Shown: positions 18,895-27,561, counted from the first letter of the stretch. The stretch is DNA of 64,000 nt from Alphaproteobacteria bacterium (GCA_030427385.1 JAUHWR010000001.1:1670042-1734041); one strand, 5' to 3'. Notes: generated by a model not told the origin, from the letters alone. Made by a program: numbers and translations.

Positions 18895-18951
18895 ATTGAT
18901 GCCTCTTATGGGTCAATGAAACATCTAACTTGCTTTTAAAGGAGTTTAAAT
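18895..18951 (+). promoter_or_regulatory. Candidate ROSE-type RNA thermometer in the hsp20 leader
   Basis: The leader can fold into two hairpins. The first pairs ATTGA (18895-18899) with TCAAT (18913-18917). The second pairs 18927-18931 with 18942-18946 and 18933-18935 with 18939-18941, leaving G32-equivalent base 18932 bulged and burying the AGGAG ribosome site (18940-18944). TTGCT at 18930-18934 opposite AGGAG, with a bulged G, is the published ROSE core (UYGCU). It would melt on heating and expose the start. This is an inference from sequence; no energy calculation was made. Confidence 0.6.
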
Positions 18952-19431
18952 ATGAACACACGACTAACATTATTTGATAGCCCGCTATTTTTGGGATTTG
19001 ACCATTTCGAACGGACGTTTGACCGGTTAAAGAAAAATGGATCGGATGGCTATCCCCCTTATAACATTGAACAAATCTCTGATCATGACTTGCGTATCAC
19101 GCTTGCTGTTGCCGGATTTACCATGGAAAATCTCGACGTAGAGGTAGAGCAAAATCAGCTCGTGGTGAGAGGACAACAATCAGATGAGGAGGAGCGCGTC
19201 TATCTGCATCGCGGTATAGCCGCCCGTCAATTCCAGCGCAGCTTTGTATTGGCTGATGGCATCGAAGTGAGGGGGGCGCATTTAAATAATGGCCTGCTCA
19301 ATATTGAGTTAGAGCGCGTCATCCCGGAAAGTACCGCACGAAAAATTCCGATCGGGGCAAAAAGTGAAAAAAAATCGATTGAGATGAAATCAATTGAGAA
19401 TAAAAGTAGCAAGCAAACCAAATCAGAATAA
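18952..19431 (+). CDS. Small heat shock protein (Hsp20/alpha-crystallin)
   Basis: A 159-residue small heat shock protein of the IbpA class, an ATP-independent holdase. The N-terminus TLFDSPLFLGFDHFERTFD is the IbpA-type arm, residues of about 40-130 form the alpha-crystallin domain (ISDHDLRITLAVAGF, HRGIAARQFQRSF, LNNGLLNIEL), and the Lys/Ser-rich tail follows. The I-x-I anchor appears as KIPI. An AAAGGAG site precedes the ATG. The DUF1150 gene downstream is a common neighbour in alphaproteobacteria. Control by heat through the leader is likely. Confidence 0.93.
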   Translation: MNTRLTLFDSPLFLGFDHFERTFDRLKKNGSDGYPPYNIEQISDHDLRITLAVAGFTMENLDVEVEQNQLVVRGQQSDEEERVYLHRGIAARQFQRSFVLADGIEVRGAHLNNGLLNIELERVIPESTARKIPIGAKSEKKSIEMKSIENKSSKQTKSE

Positions 19432-19509
19432 AGCCTGGGCAAGAGCCTGAACAAATATTTTGGGCTCTTTGCCTGTTTTATGGTATGATAAGACATGGGG
19501 ACAAATAAT

Positions 19510-19737
19510 ATGATTAAAATTAATGCTGACCGAAAAGCCATTGAAAATTTGCCACCACACATTTTTTCAAATCTGGGCTTAAATCAAATTGCTTACATTA
19601 AACCTCTGAATGATCATGGTGACATGTATTTTGCTGTCCATGCTGCGGATGGTAAGGAGATTTCTTATTTCTCTGATAAATCTGAAGCAGAAGACTTCAT
19701 TAAGCTGCAAAACCTAATGGCTATCACTGTTCATTAA
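19510..19737 (+). CDS. DUF1150 family small protein
   Basis: A small protein of 75 residues from ATG 19510, or 80 from ATG 19495; no ribosome site decides between them. The segment LGLNQIAYIKPL and the C-terminal AAIHAADG-like part (here VHAADGKEISYF) match the alphaproteobacterial DUF1150 family, often found beside hsp20. Role unknown, possibly linked to heat-shock response. It follows hsp20 by about 80 bases. Confidence 0.75.
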   Translation: MIKINADRKAIENLPPHIFSNLGLNQIAYIKPLNDHGDMYFAVHAADGKEISYFSDKSEAEDFIKLQNLMAITVH

Positions 19738-19749
19738 ATCTGCCTGACG

Positions 19750-20220
19750 TCAGGCTGCTTTCACATACATTTCAGGGTACATAAATAACGCGCGCACAGA
19801 TTGCTTATCTGTTGATTGCATCAGTTTGTCTTGAAAGTCCTTTTCTTGAAGCAGGCGTGATAATCTTGAGAGGCGTCGTAAATGCAGGCCGCCATCATCT
19901 TCCGGTGATAACATCGCAAAGACCAAATTAACGTTGGTAGTATGAGTATTATCCTGGAATTTCATTGGCTCGGATAATTTATAAACCATATGGGCGGGGC
20001 GATCTAATCCGGCAAGTTTTACGCTGCAAATGGCGACTTTATCTATAAAGACGAATTCATTTTTTTCTGATGCTTGCTTTAAGGATATATCCGCAGTATC
20101 GAACAGATCATTATTGTCCCAAATTGAGGCAACTTCCTTTGCAATATCCTGAAACAGCTTATGTTCGGAATGTGCCGGAAAAGATGTTTTAATAACATCC
20201 AGATCACAATCATAGTACAT
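19750..20220 (-). CDS. EIIA-Ntr-like (PtsN-like) protein lacking the phospho-histidine
   Basis: A 156-residue protein whose second half follows the PTS EIIA type-2 fold: FVFIDKVAICSVKLAGLDRP, YKLSEPMKF, VNLVFAMLSPEDDGGLHL and RRLSRLSRLLQEKDF. In true PtsN the first segment reads G-I-A-I-P-H-G-K-L, the His receiving phosphate from NPr. Here P-H is replaced by C-S, so it cannot be phosphorylated at that site. It may act as a constitutive regulator or be decaying, although the frame is intact and the rest of the domain is well kept. The gene is convergent with DUF1150. Confidence 0.75.
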   Translation of the reverse strand: MYYDCDLDVIKTSFPAHSEHKLFQDIAKEVASIWDNNDLFDTADISLKQASEKNEFVFIDKVAICSVKLAGLDRPAHMVYKLSEPMKFQDNTHTTNVNLVFAMLSPEDDGGLHLRRLSRLSRLLQEKDFQDKLMQSTDKQSVRALFMYPEMYVKAA

Positions 20221-20335
20221 ACTAAGTCCCCATATATTTACTACGAATTAACATGGCTTCTATATAGGACAGAATCCATTAACAATCTATTAAAAAGTAT
20301 CCTGCGTTGCAAAACACATTGCATTAATCCAAAGA

Positions 20336-21160
20336 TTATTGGGACATGCTCCATTCCACTTTGATACCGCCTGGCGGTTTACCAAATTCTTTGGCGGCGT
20401 TACCACCTCTTAAAATAACTTCGCAGCAACGCATGCGCGTCCCGTCCGGCATGGGCCATCCGGCTGAACCGGGCGCAAGGCATAACTGACCATCGGAAAC
20501 GCCGAACATACCTTGTGTAATTTTGGCAACGCGCTTACGCCCGTTAATATCCAAAACAATCTCTGCCCCCATATTTTCATCTAATGTCTGGGCATCGATT
20601 GACAACTTCATATTGCCATAACCATCCGTATAACAAATGACTTTTTCAGGCAGGTCAGGAATCATCTCTTTAATATCAATCCCCAGCTCGCTGTAATCAC
20701 CACGCATAATTTTAGCGAAGGCATGAGGGAAGATATCGCGTGAGCGGAATTGAGACCCGTCCGTATTGCAATTAATCATTCTGATCTCTTCCGCCGTATT
20801 TTTGATGAAAGCAAGCGAATATCCGCTATTAACCAAACATAGCTCAATCCCGTTAGGCAGACGCGCATAAACAAATCCCTCCCCCGCATTATTAACTCGC
20901 GGGGTCAGATCATCTTTACGCGGGGCAGTATTTACAAAAAACTTTTGCCTTGCCCCCAGTGTGCTATTAAGCGCAAGCTGCGCCACAACAAAGCCAGTGG
21001 CATAGGTATCAAAAGGCGGCACGGAATAACACCGAATGCGTGGATCTAAATCCTCCATTTCCATGTAAAGGCGCTGCGTTACTTCGGCAAAAGCCAAATC
21101 ATGAAGGTCACCATAATCAGCAACCACATAAACTAATTTTCCAGTATCAGAATTCATCAT
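20336..21160 (-). CDS. SAM hydroxide adenosyltransferase family (DUF62) protein
   Basis: A 274-residue protein of the SAM-dependent hydrolase/halogenase family, whose bacterial members mostly hydrolyse S-adenosylmethionine to adenosine and methionine. Supporting segments are an N-terminal VADYGDLHD, FVNTAP, LCLVNSGYSLAFI, FRSRDIFPHAFAKI and ICYTDGYGNMKLSI, which parallel the family's D-F-G, RGRDIF and D-x-F/Y-GN motifs. ATG 21160 or 21157 follows AAGGA. It overlaps the deacetylase gene by 14 bases and ends the four-gene operon. The identification is moderate because the sequence is divergent. Confidence 0.65.
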   Translation of the reverse strand: MMNSDTGKLVYVVADYGDLHDLAFAEVTQRLYMEMEDLDPRIRCYSVPPFDTYATGFVVAQLALNSTLGARQKFFVNTAPRKDDLTPRVNNAGEGFVYARLPNGIELCLVNSGYSLAFIKNTAEEIRMINCNTDGSQFRSRDIFPHAFAKIMRGDYSELGIDIKEMIPDLPEKVICYTDGYGNMKLSIDAQTLDENMGAEIVLDINGRKRVAKITQGMFGVSDGQLCLAPGSAGWPMPDGTRMRCCEVILRGGNAAKEFGKPPGGIKVEWSMSQ

Positions 21161-21911
21161 TATAATCCTTAAAGTTAAGCCCGCATGCCAACATATGGTC
21201 AATCAGCGCGCAGCTTTCTGATATAACCCCATCCCTATCATCATGAAATAATACGATATTCACGCTGTCTTCTAAAAGAAGATATGAATCATTGTCAATT
21301 ATTTCTTTTAATTGCTCAACATTTGTATATACCTCGCGCCCCAGATGCCGCGCGGACAACATCCAATCATAGGAAGTAAATGTCAGCAAACAATCCGCCG
21401 CCTCTCTAATTTGCGCCACCTGATACAGCGGATGATTAACATCCTTGAATGGTTGAAAATAATTATTTTCTTTTAAATATTTCTGTATTTTTAACACATC
21501 CTGTGGCTCATCGATTGGATCAAGTGACCCGCTTTGAACCATTGTGACAATCTCTTGAAATCTTTGCTCGTTCTTGGCGCCATCGCCCCGATCTAAATAT
21601 GGGAAGCGTAAAAATGATCCGGGCTTTACAATTCCCGCATCCTTATAAGCTTGCGCGATTAATGCCTCGGTCTTTTCAATTTCTGAAATCACCGCATCAT
21701 AGCCCAACTGGCTTGCGGGCGTATGAGAATAAAGATGATTACCCAGAACATGCCCCGCCTGAATGATATTTATCACCTGCGCGGGGTATAATTCCATGAA
21801 ATCACCCCGGCAAAAAAACAAAGCTTGCAGATCACGTTTTGCTAAAAAATCAAGCAATTGATCCGTACGCGGTGAGGGGGAATCATCAATCGTTAAATAA
21901 GCCTCAGCCAT
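21147..21911 (-). CDS. Polysaccharide deacetylase family protein
   Basis: A 254-residue NodB-fold deacetylase. Motif 1 is TIDDSPSP (the TFDDG equivalent with both aspartates); motif 2 is GNHLYSHTP (His-x3-His). The start at 21911 (MAEAYLTIDDS) puts the NodB motif at the very N-terminus and overlaps the glk-like stop by 8 bases; no signal peptide, so probably cytoplasmic, unlike secreted chitin or peptidoglycan deacetylases. It lies in the CDF-glk-like-deacetylase-DUF62 operon. The substrate is unknown. Confidence 0.8.
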   Translation of the reverse strand: MAEAYLTIDDSPSPRTDQLLDFLAKRDLQALFFCRGDFMELYPAQVINIIQAGHVLGNHLYSHTPASQLGYDAVISEIEKTEALIAQAYKDAGIVKPGSFLRFPYLDRGDGAKNEQRFQEIVTMVQSGSLDPIDEPQDVLKIQKYLKENNYFQPFKDVNHPLYQVAQIREAADCLLTFTSYDWMLSARHLGREVYTNVEQLKEIIDNDSYLLLEDSVNIVLFHDDRDGVISESCALIDHMLACGLNFKDYNDEF

Positions 21912-22860
21912 GCAACCCCCGCTCCAGATAATTCTTAAGCCCGTGAAGAGCAAGATATGTATCATTAATATACGTAACCGGCGTATCCGTAAGGGACTCG
22001 GCGACTATATCGACATAAGGTTGGCACATCATTTCATTCACTGTCTTAAAATCAAATAAATCTCGCTCATAAAGCGCATCCAGTAATCCGCCATGCAAGG
22101 TAACGCCCCCATAGGCCTGCACAGGTACTATAGTATTTTGCAGATATAATCCTAAGAATTCATGAAATAATCTTAAAATATGTGCATGCAGAGAATCTTC
22201 TGGATTATCCAAAATTACAGACGGCTCAATTAAGGTTTCTTCGGTAAAGATATGATAGAGCTTTTCAAGCCCGCGCCCACAGGCAATATCTTCATAAATC
22301 ACCGCTCTGGATAATGTTGACTGGATGGCCTCAATAATATCCCGTTGCTCCTCAGTAACAAAACATGGGCGTATATGCGCCGCATGAGAGCCGGAGAGAA
22401 TGTTATAGCCACCATCAGATGAGGGCACCAAAAATGCACACCCAATCCCCGTACCGGGCCCTGTAAAGCATTTGATTTTTTTATCTGCAAATGTACGTCC
22501 CTCCTTTAAAGAAATTTGACCGACATTTGATTGCGTTACTCCCCAAGCCGAGGCAATGAAATCATTCAAAAATATTTTAAGCTTATAACCGCCTTGGCTG
22601 ATGTAATCTTGAGATATTTTTGAATTACTCTGAAAGCCGGAGGAATAATGCACTTCGCTATGTGCTTCCGCCGCGGCGATGGCAATTTCTTTAAATTCGA
22701 TATCCATTTCTTCTTGATAATACTCAAATAAGGAAAGGTGTTCTTCAAAATCGGCCAACCGATATTTTTTCATGTGTAAAATCTCGCCGTTCTTTAAAAG
22801 GCCGAGACGTCCGTGCGTTCCGCCAAAATCACATAATAATATGGGGTCGTTATGACTCAT
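21904..22860 (-). CDS. Glucokinase-family (Glk-type) sugar kinase
   Basis: A 318-residue ASKHA kinase. The phosphate-1 motif LLCDFGGTHGRLGLL, the catalytic aspartate in LNDFIASAWGV, and the phosphate-2 region FTGPGTGIGCAFLVP agree with the Glk family. The glucose-contacting EGGH segment appears as SGSH, so the glutamate is missing and the substrate may not be glucose. Start and stop overlap neighbours by 4 and 8 bases (ATGA junction with the CDF gene), indicating translational coupling. It is placed between a metal exporter and a deacetylase, a context that says little about substrate. Confidence 0.75.
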   Translation of the reverse strand: MSHNDPILLCDFGGTHGRLGLLKNGEILHMKKYRLADFEEHLSLFEYYQEEMDIEFKEIAIAAAEAHSEVHYSSGFQSNSKISQDYISQGGYKLKIFLNDFIASAWGVTQSNVGQISLKEGRTFADKKIKCFTGPGTGIGCAFLVPSSDGGYNILSGSHAAHIRPCFVTEEQRDIIEAIQSTLSRAVIYEDIACGRGLEKLYHIFTEETLIEPSVILDNPEDSLHAHILRLFHEFLGLYLQNTIVPVQAYGGVTLHGGLLDALYERDLFDFKTVNEMMCQPYVDIVAESLTDTPVTYINDTYLALHGLKNYLERGLHG

Positions 22861-23780
22861 ATATGCACTCCCTTTACTTGATGACGACTATCTTCAGTCT
22901 CTCCGATTGGGTCTTTATGAATCATAATTTCCGAATGCGGATAAAGTGATAATAGCTCCTGCTCCAGATCCTTAACGATTTTATGGGCATCACATAGTAA
23001 TAAATCCGGCTCCATTTCAACATCAAAGGCAATATGAAGATGATTACCTGTATAACGGGTTCGTAAATCATGCATGCCATGAATTTCTTTATGAGACAGT
23101 ACAATGCTCATGATGTTTTCGCGAATATCACCGCCAACTTCCCGATCAAGCAACATATCAACTCCTTTTTTGGAGATCTGCCACGCGCTAAACCCTAAAT
23201 AACCCGCAACCATCACGGCCGCCAGCGGATCAACCCAGGCGGGCGCGCCGAAATATCCGGCTGCCAATACCAAAATTATGCTTAAATTCACCGCGACATC
23301 GCCCTTATAATGGCTTTGATCCGCCTCAACCGCCAACGATTTAGATCGTTTTAACATGCGCGTTTGAATGAATACTAAGATAAGCGTCATAATCACGGAG
23401 ACCACCATTACCGCCACCGCAATTTCGATATCTTTAACCTGTCCCGGCTCGCTTAAGCGTTTGACCGCCTCCAATAAGACAAAAAACCCCGCGCCGGCAA
23501 TAATTGCGCCCTGAAAAACAGAGGCAATTCCTTCAACTTTGCCATGACCATATCTATGATTACGATCTGCCGGTTTCTTGGCATGTTTGATGGCGAAAAA
23601 ATTTATCGTAGAGATCACAAAATCCCCCACCGAATCAACTAATGAGGCCATAATCAAAACAGAACCGGTGGCAAACCATGCCATCGTCTTCATAGCAATT
23701 AATAAAGACGAGACCAACAAAGCGCATAAACCCGCAATAATTGCGGGACGATAGCTTTTTTCTAAGAACTCTTTTTGCAT
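22857..23780 (-). CDS. Cation diffusion facilitator (FieF-like) efflux protein
   Basis: A 307-residue CDF transporter exporting divalent metals (Zn/Fe/Mn class) by proton antiport. Six hydrophobic segments are visible, with the metal site DSVGDFV in TM2, the RYGHGKVEGIAS loop, and EADQSHYKGD in TM5; a C-terminal cytoplasmic domain with HLHIAFDVEME follows. It opens the four-gene operon. The ATG lies just 2 bases from a perfect 14-bp inverted repeat (23783-23817), and no ribosome site is visible before it, so control or start choice is unusual. Confidence 0.9.
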   Translation of the reverse strand: MQKEFLEKSYRPAIIAGLCALLVSSLLIAMKTMAWFATGSVLIMASLVDSVGDFVISTINFFAIKHAKKPADRNHRYGHGKVEGIASVFQGAIIAGAGFFVLLEAVKRLSEPGQVKDIEIAVAVMVVSVIMTLILVFIQTRMLKRSKSLAVEADQSHYKGDVAVNLSIILVLAAGYFGAPAWVDPLAAVMVAGYLGFSAWQISKKGVDMLLDREVGGDIRENIMSIVLSHKEIHGMHDLRTRYTGNHLHIAFDVEMEPDLLLCDAHKIVKDLEQELLSLYPHSEIMIHKDPIGETEDSRHQVKGVHI

Positions 23781-23782
23781 AG

Positions 23783-23817
23783 ATTATTTTTAACAGAATT
23801 AAGCTGTTAAAAATAAT
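23783..23817. promoter_or_regulatory. Perfect 14-bp inverted repeat upstream of the CDF operon
   Basis: ATTATTTTTAACAG (23783-23796) and CTGTTAAAAATAAT (23804-23817) are exact inverted copies, separated by AATTAAG. It lies between divergent genes, so a terminator makes no sense, and it abuts the CDF start codon. It looks like an operator dyad or a leader hairpin masking the start. A metal-dependent repressor is one possibility. Confidence 0.55.
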
Positions 23818-23890
23818 ACCTTTTTCTATTTACACTTTATTTAACATTGTTAAGCTACTATCAGTTGAATTAGAAAAATAAGAGATAAGC

Positions 23891-24277
23891 ATGCCAAATA
23901 TATTACTTGTCGAAGATCATGAAGATGTGAGAGAGGCTTTGTGCGAAGTTCTGGAATTATCCGGACATACCGTCACGCAAGCATTGAACGGCATGGAAGC
24001 CGAAAAATTTTTAGGAAAAGAGATCTATGACATTATCATCACAGATATCATGATGCCGCATAAAACCGGTTTTGATCTGATAAATGATGTTAAAGATAAA
24101 AATCCAGAAATGAAGGTAATTGCTATCTCAGGTGGTGGAAATTACCTGACATCGGAATTAACTCAACATCTTGCCAATTTACGGGCGGATAAGGCATTGG
24201 CAAAACCCTTTATGCCCGCGCAAATATTGCAAGCCGTTGAAGATGTTTTGTTACAGAAAGAGGGCGATAAACATTAA
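23891..24277 (+). CDS. CheY-like single-domain response regulator
   Basis: A 128-residue stand-alone receiver. The acidic pair E8-D9, the phospho-acceptor D52 (IITDIMMP), S80 (AISGGG, the T/S switch) and K105 (LAKPF) are all present, so it can be phosphorylated. No output domain or kinase gene is close by. Its last 27 bases overlap convergent ubiA. The partner histidine kinase is unknown. Confidence 0.93.
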   Translation: MPNILLVEDHEDVREALCEVLELSGHTVTQALNGMEAEKFLGKEIYDIIITDIMMPHKTGFDLINDVKDKNPEMKVIAISGGGNYLTSELTQHLANLRADKALAKPFMPAQILQAVEDVLLQKEGDKH

Positions 24278-25141
24278 TAACCCAATGGTCTTATTCTCTT
24301 TAAACATACCCAAAGATGAGTTTTGCGAATCTGGCCGCCATAAAGACAATCTGTAACCCGCATAACAAAAGCATAAGATAATACCGATAATGTTACCCCA
24401 TCCCAATGGCGTGGCAAATAACACCACCAAAAACAAGCAGGCTGCAATTCCATAAAATACGTACACGTAAGTTTGACTTTGCGCCCCAAATAAAAGCGCG
24501 GTTGATTTTATCCCGACCTTTATATCATCTTCCTTATCCTGATGTGCGTAAATCGTATCATAGCCCATCGTCCAGAAAAAACAGGCAACATACAAAATAA
24601 ACGGCTCAAATGAAAGGCTGCCCGTGACCGCACTCCAGCCCATCAACGCCCCAAAATTAAACGTAATTCCCAAAAATGCCTGCGGCCACCATGTAAATCT
24701 TTTCATCAATGGGTAAATCATAATCAAGGGTAAGCTCATGATCCCTAAAAATATCGTCACCCATGGCATCATAAATAAAATAAAGGCACCACATAGTAAT
24801 AATAGCAGCAGAAAAATCAGCGCGTCTTCCACGCTTATCTGACCCGAGGCGATTGGTCTATTTTGCGTTCGCTCCACCGATTTATCCAACTCACGATCCC
24901 AGATATCATTGATAACACATCCCGCGCCGCGCATTATGATCGCACCCACCATAAATAATGCCAACAATATAAACGTGCGAATATCTGCCTCATGAACCGA
25001 AATGGCAATCGCCCACCATGCCGGCAATAATAACAACCACCATCCGATCGGACGATCAATACGCATTAAATACAGATAAGGCCTCATAAAAGAGGGAAGC
25101 TTCTCAATGACACTGTCTGAGCGAATATCTGTAAAAACCAT
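24251..25141 (-). CDS. ubiA: 4-hydroxybenzoate polyprenyltransferase
   Basis: UbiA, 296 residues, the integral-membrane prenyltransferase that joins the polyprenyl tail to 4-hydroxybenzoate in ubiquinone synthesis. It has multiple hydrophobic segments and both Asp-rich motifs: NDIWDRELDKSVERTQNRP (residues of about 79-97) and the second YAHQDKEDDIKVGIKS. Length is normal. It is convergent with the CheY-like gene and divergent from miaA. Confidence 0.94.
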   Translation of the reverse strand: MVFTDIRSDSVIEKLPSFMRPYLYLMRIDRPIGWWLLLLPAWWAIAISVHEADIRTFILLALFMVGAIIMRGAGCVINDIWDRELDKSVERTQNRPIASGQISVEDALIFLLLLLLCGAFILFMMPWVTIFLGIMSLPLIMIYPLMKRFTWWPQAFLGITFNFGALMGWSAVTGSLSFEPFILYVACFFWTMGYDTIYAHQDKEDDIKVGIKSTALLFGAQSQTYVYVFYGIAACLFLVVLFATPLGWGNIIGIILCFCYAGYRLSLWRPDSQNSSLGMFKENKTIGLLMFIALFL

Positions 25142-25200
25142 GTTTCAGTTATATCATGAAGAGATCGCACTTTCATGACTAAAATGATAATCTATTCGCA

Positions 25201-26082
25201 ATGACACATAGCGTTAAAATCATATACGGCCCCACCGCCAGCGGAAAATCAGCATCGGCATTGGAAATTGCCGCACATACGCCATCGGTTATTATTAATG
25301 CCGATGCCATGCAGTGCTATAATGCACTATCCACACTCACCGCGCAGCCCTCCCTAGAGGAACAAAACCAAGCCCCGCATAAATTATATGGCTTTGTAGA
25401 TCCATCAACTGACATGGTCGTTACGGATTGGCGCCATCATGCCTTAAAAGAGATTTATGACGCGCTAAATCACAATTTACAGCCTATCTTGGTTGGTGGC
25501 ACAGGGTTTTATTTGAAGGCACTGATGGAAGGATTATCCTTAATCCCCCCTATTCCCCGCCACATAAGGGATGAGGCAGAGGAAATAATCAAAAAACACG
25601 GCACCGCGCCGCTTTTGAAAGATATAAAATCGTATTGCGCTGATGATCTTAACAAATTTGACATACACAATCCGCGCCGCATCATACGTGCATGGGAGGT
25701 TTTAAAACATACGGGACAAAGTATCTTTGAATGGCACATCCAAGATAAAAATCAAACCCCGCCTGATCTCACATTTGACCTACGGATTATCACACGTCCT
25801 CGCGCTGAATTGATTGCGCGTATTAATAAACGTTTCGATCATATGCTCGATCAAAATATACTGGCCGAGGTGCAAGATTTAGCCTCAAAAATCGATCAAA
25901 AAATTGTCCGCGAGGATAATTTGATCACAAAAGCGCATGGCTTTCGTCCATTGCGCAGCCACTTGAACGGCGAACAAACCTTGGAAGAAGCGGCGGAGCG
26001 CTCAAAAATAGAAACCCGTCAATATGCCAAACGCCAGATGACCTGGGCACGTCAACAATTTGGCTATACAGCACCATCATAA
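25201..26082 (+). CDS. miaA: tRNA dimethylallyltransferase
   Basis: MiaA, 293 residues, adds dimethylallyl to A37 of tRNAs reading UNN codons. P-loop GPTASGKS at residues 10-17, then INADAMQCYNALSTLTAQPS, the VGGTGFYLKALMEGL motif and QYAKRQMTWARQQF near the C-terminus are diagnostic. It stands alone, with ubiA divergent upstream and a terminator hairpin downstream. Confidence 0.95.
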   Translation: MTHSVKIIYGPTASGKSASALEIAAHTPSVIINADAMQCYNALSTLTAQPSLEEQNQAPHKLYGFVDPSTDMVVTDWRHHALKEIYDALNHNLQPILVGGTGFYLKALMEGLSLIPPIPRHIRDEAEEIIKKHGTAPLLKDIKSYCADDLNKFDIHNPRRIIRAWEVLKHTGQSIFEWHIQDKNQTPPDLTFDLRIITRPRAELIARINKRFDHMLDQNILAEVQDLASKIDQKIVREDNLITKAHGFRPLRSHLNGEQTLEEAAERSKIETRQYAKRQMTWARQQFGYTAPS

Positions 26083-26096
26083 TCTAGGCCATATAT

Positions 26097-26133
26097 AAAA
26101 CCGCCATTGCACAGCGTATATGCGCAATGGCGG
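26097..26133 (-). terminator. Terminator between miaA and the FadL-like gene
   Basis: A 10-bp perfect stem CCGCCATTGC (26101-26110) / GCAATGGCGG (26124-26133) lies between convergent genes. On the minus strand it is followed by TTTT, fitting termination of the porin gene; on the plus strand the tail is AAAAGTT, so miaA termination is weaker. Confidence 0.75.
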
Positions 26134-26150
26134 AAAAGTTATAATAAAAA

Positions 26151-27470
26151 TTAAAATTTATAGGTAGCCGCCAAGGACAATATGCCGACATTGCCTTCGG
26201 TTGAGACATTGGTTGTTACCGATGTTCCCGCGGTTGGCACTTCAGTCAAATTGATATTTTCTTTGGCCACATCAACATATACCGCACCGAAATCAAGCGT
26301 CCATTTCTCATTCACATCATAAGATGCACCGGCGGCAAACCATTGACGGTCACCATCGGGAATCGATGTTGTACGGAATTGATCGTTAGTTGGCGTTTCA
26401 TCAAACTGATAACCTGCCCGTAACAGCCATTTATCATTCAATTGATAACGCGCACCGATCGCAAATGAATTTGTATTTTCATAGTTCAGCGTTTTTGTAC
26501 TGCCGCCGCCAACTGCAAATTCAACGGGGATAGAATCAAAGTTATTCCATCCGATCCAGCTAACACTTCCTAAAAGCTCCAATCTATCCGTAATTTTCTG
26601 CGCAAGTGAAACCGTCGCAATATCAGGTAAATCCAAACCGACATTACCGGCTAAATTTGTAACCGCGCCGCCGGCATCAACCGGATTGGTTATTATAATA
26701 CGTCCTTCCAATTCATGTGAAATGGCGCTGCGATAATGGACACCCACCTTTGTGCCATCCACAGGCTTTAATAATATGCCCGCATTAAAACCGGCGGTTA
26801 ACGCATCCCCCGCCAAATCACTAAAGCCATCAGTCGCCGCAACTGGGCCGCCAGCCGTCAAAGGCGATGGTATGGCGCTGGTTAAGCGCGCATCAGCATA
26901 TTGTACGTTTACACCGGCCCCGACAGAAAGCCAGTCCGTCGGCGCATAGGCAATGCTAGGGGCGATATCAATGGTTTTTAATTCTGATTCCACCGAATCA
27001 TAACGCCCGATCCATGTGCTTCCATAATTGTTCGCCAAGCCAAAAGGGGCGGATATACCAAGCCCCAACCATAAGCTGTTATCAGCTAAAACCGGATAGG
27101 CAAAATAGGCATTCGGAATGCCTTCCACATCAAATGGGTTTCCCCCATCATTCGTTCCGGTTGAGACTGTTCCAAATCCATTACTTGCCGTTGACCCTAG
27201 ATCATTCGTATTTGCGGATGGACGAAGAATGTGCCCCCCCACCATTATCTGTCCCCCTGATAGTTCGGTCATTCCCGCGGGATTGAAAAAGATAGTGCTC
27301 GCATCCTCTGCCAGCGCGGCAGAACCGGCAGATGCCGTCCCCAAAGCCGACACAGATTGTTCTTGGATATAGAAAGCCGCGGCGTCTGCCTTACTCAAGG
27401 GGGTAAATAAAGATGTTGCAAGAATCGATGTAAATAAAAATCTTGAAAACTTAAGGTTGTATATTGTCAT
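26151..27470 (-). CDS. OmpP1/FadL/TodX family outer-membrane porin
   Basis: A 439-residue outer-membrane beta-barrel protein that would import long-chain fatty acids or other hydrophobic compounds. It has a signal peptide (about 1-30, ending SKADA), then the family N-terminal hatch AAAFYIQEQSVSALGTASAGSAALAEDASTIFFNPAGM split across residues 31-68, with the diagnostic FFNPAG. The C-terminus ends in an aromatic residue (LSLAATYKF), as expected for barrel insertion. The gene stands alone. Confidence 0.92.
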   Translation of the reverse strand: MTIYNLKFSRFLFTSILATSLFTPLSKADAAAFYIQEQSVSALGTASAGSAALAEDASTIFFNPAGMTELSGGQIMVGGHILRPSANTNDLGSTASNGFGTVSTGTNDGGNPFDVEGIPNAYFAYPVLADNSLWLGLGISAPFGLANNYGSTWIGRYDSVESELKTIDIAPSIAYAPTDWLSVGAGVNVQYADARLTSAIPSPLTAGGPVAATDGFSDLAGDALTAGFNAGILLKPVDGTKVGVHYRSAISHELEGRIIITNPVDAGGAVTNLAGNVGLDLPDIATVSLAQKITDRLELLGSVSWIGWNNFDSIPVEFAVGGGSTKTLNYENTNSFAIGARYQLNDKWLLRAGYQFDETPTNDQFRTTSIPDGDRQWFAAGASYDVNEKWTLDFGAVYVDVAKENINLTEVPTAGTSVTTNVSTEGNVGILSLAATYKF

Positions 27471-27561
27471 AGGAACGTCTCCACAGGTTAAGTAAATTTT
27501 TCACTTAATAGTACCTTATTTGTGAAGAAATATCTAAATAGTGATGCGTTGCAGCGCAAAA

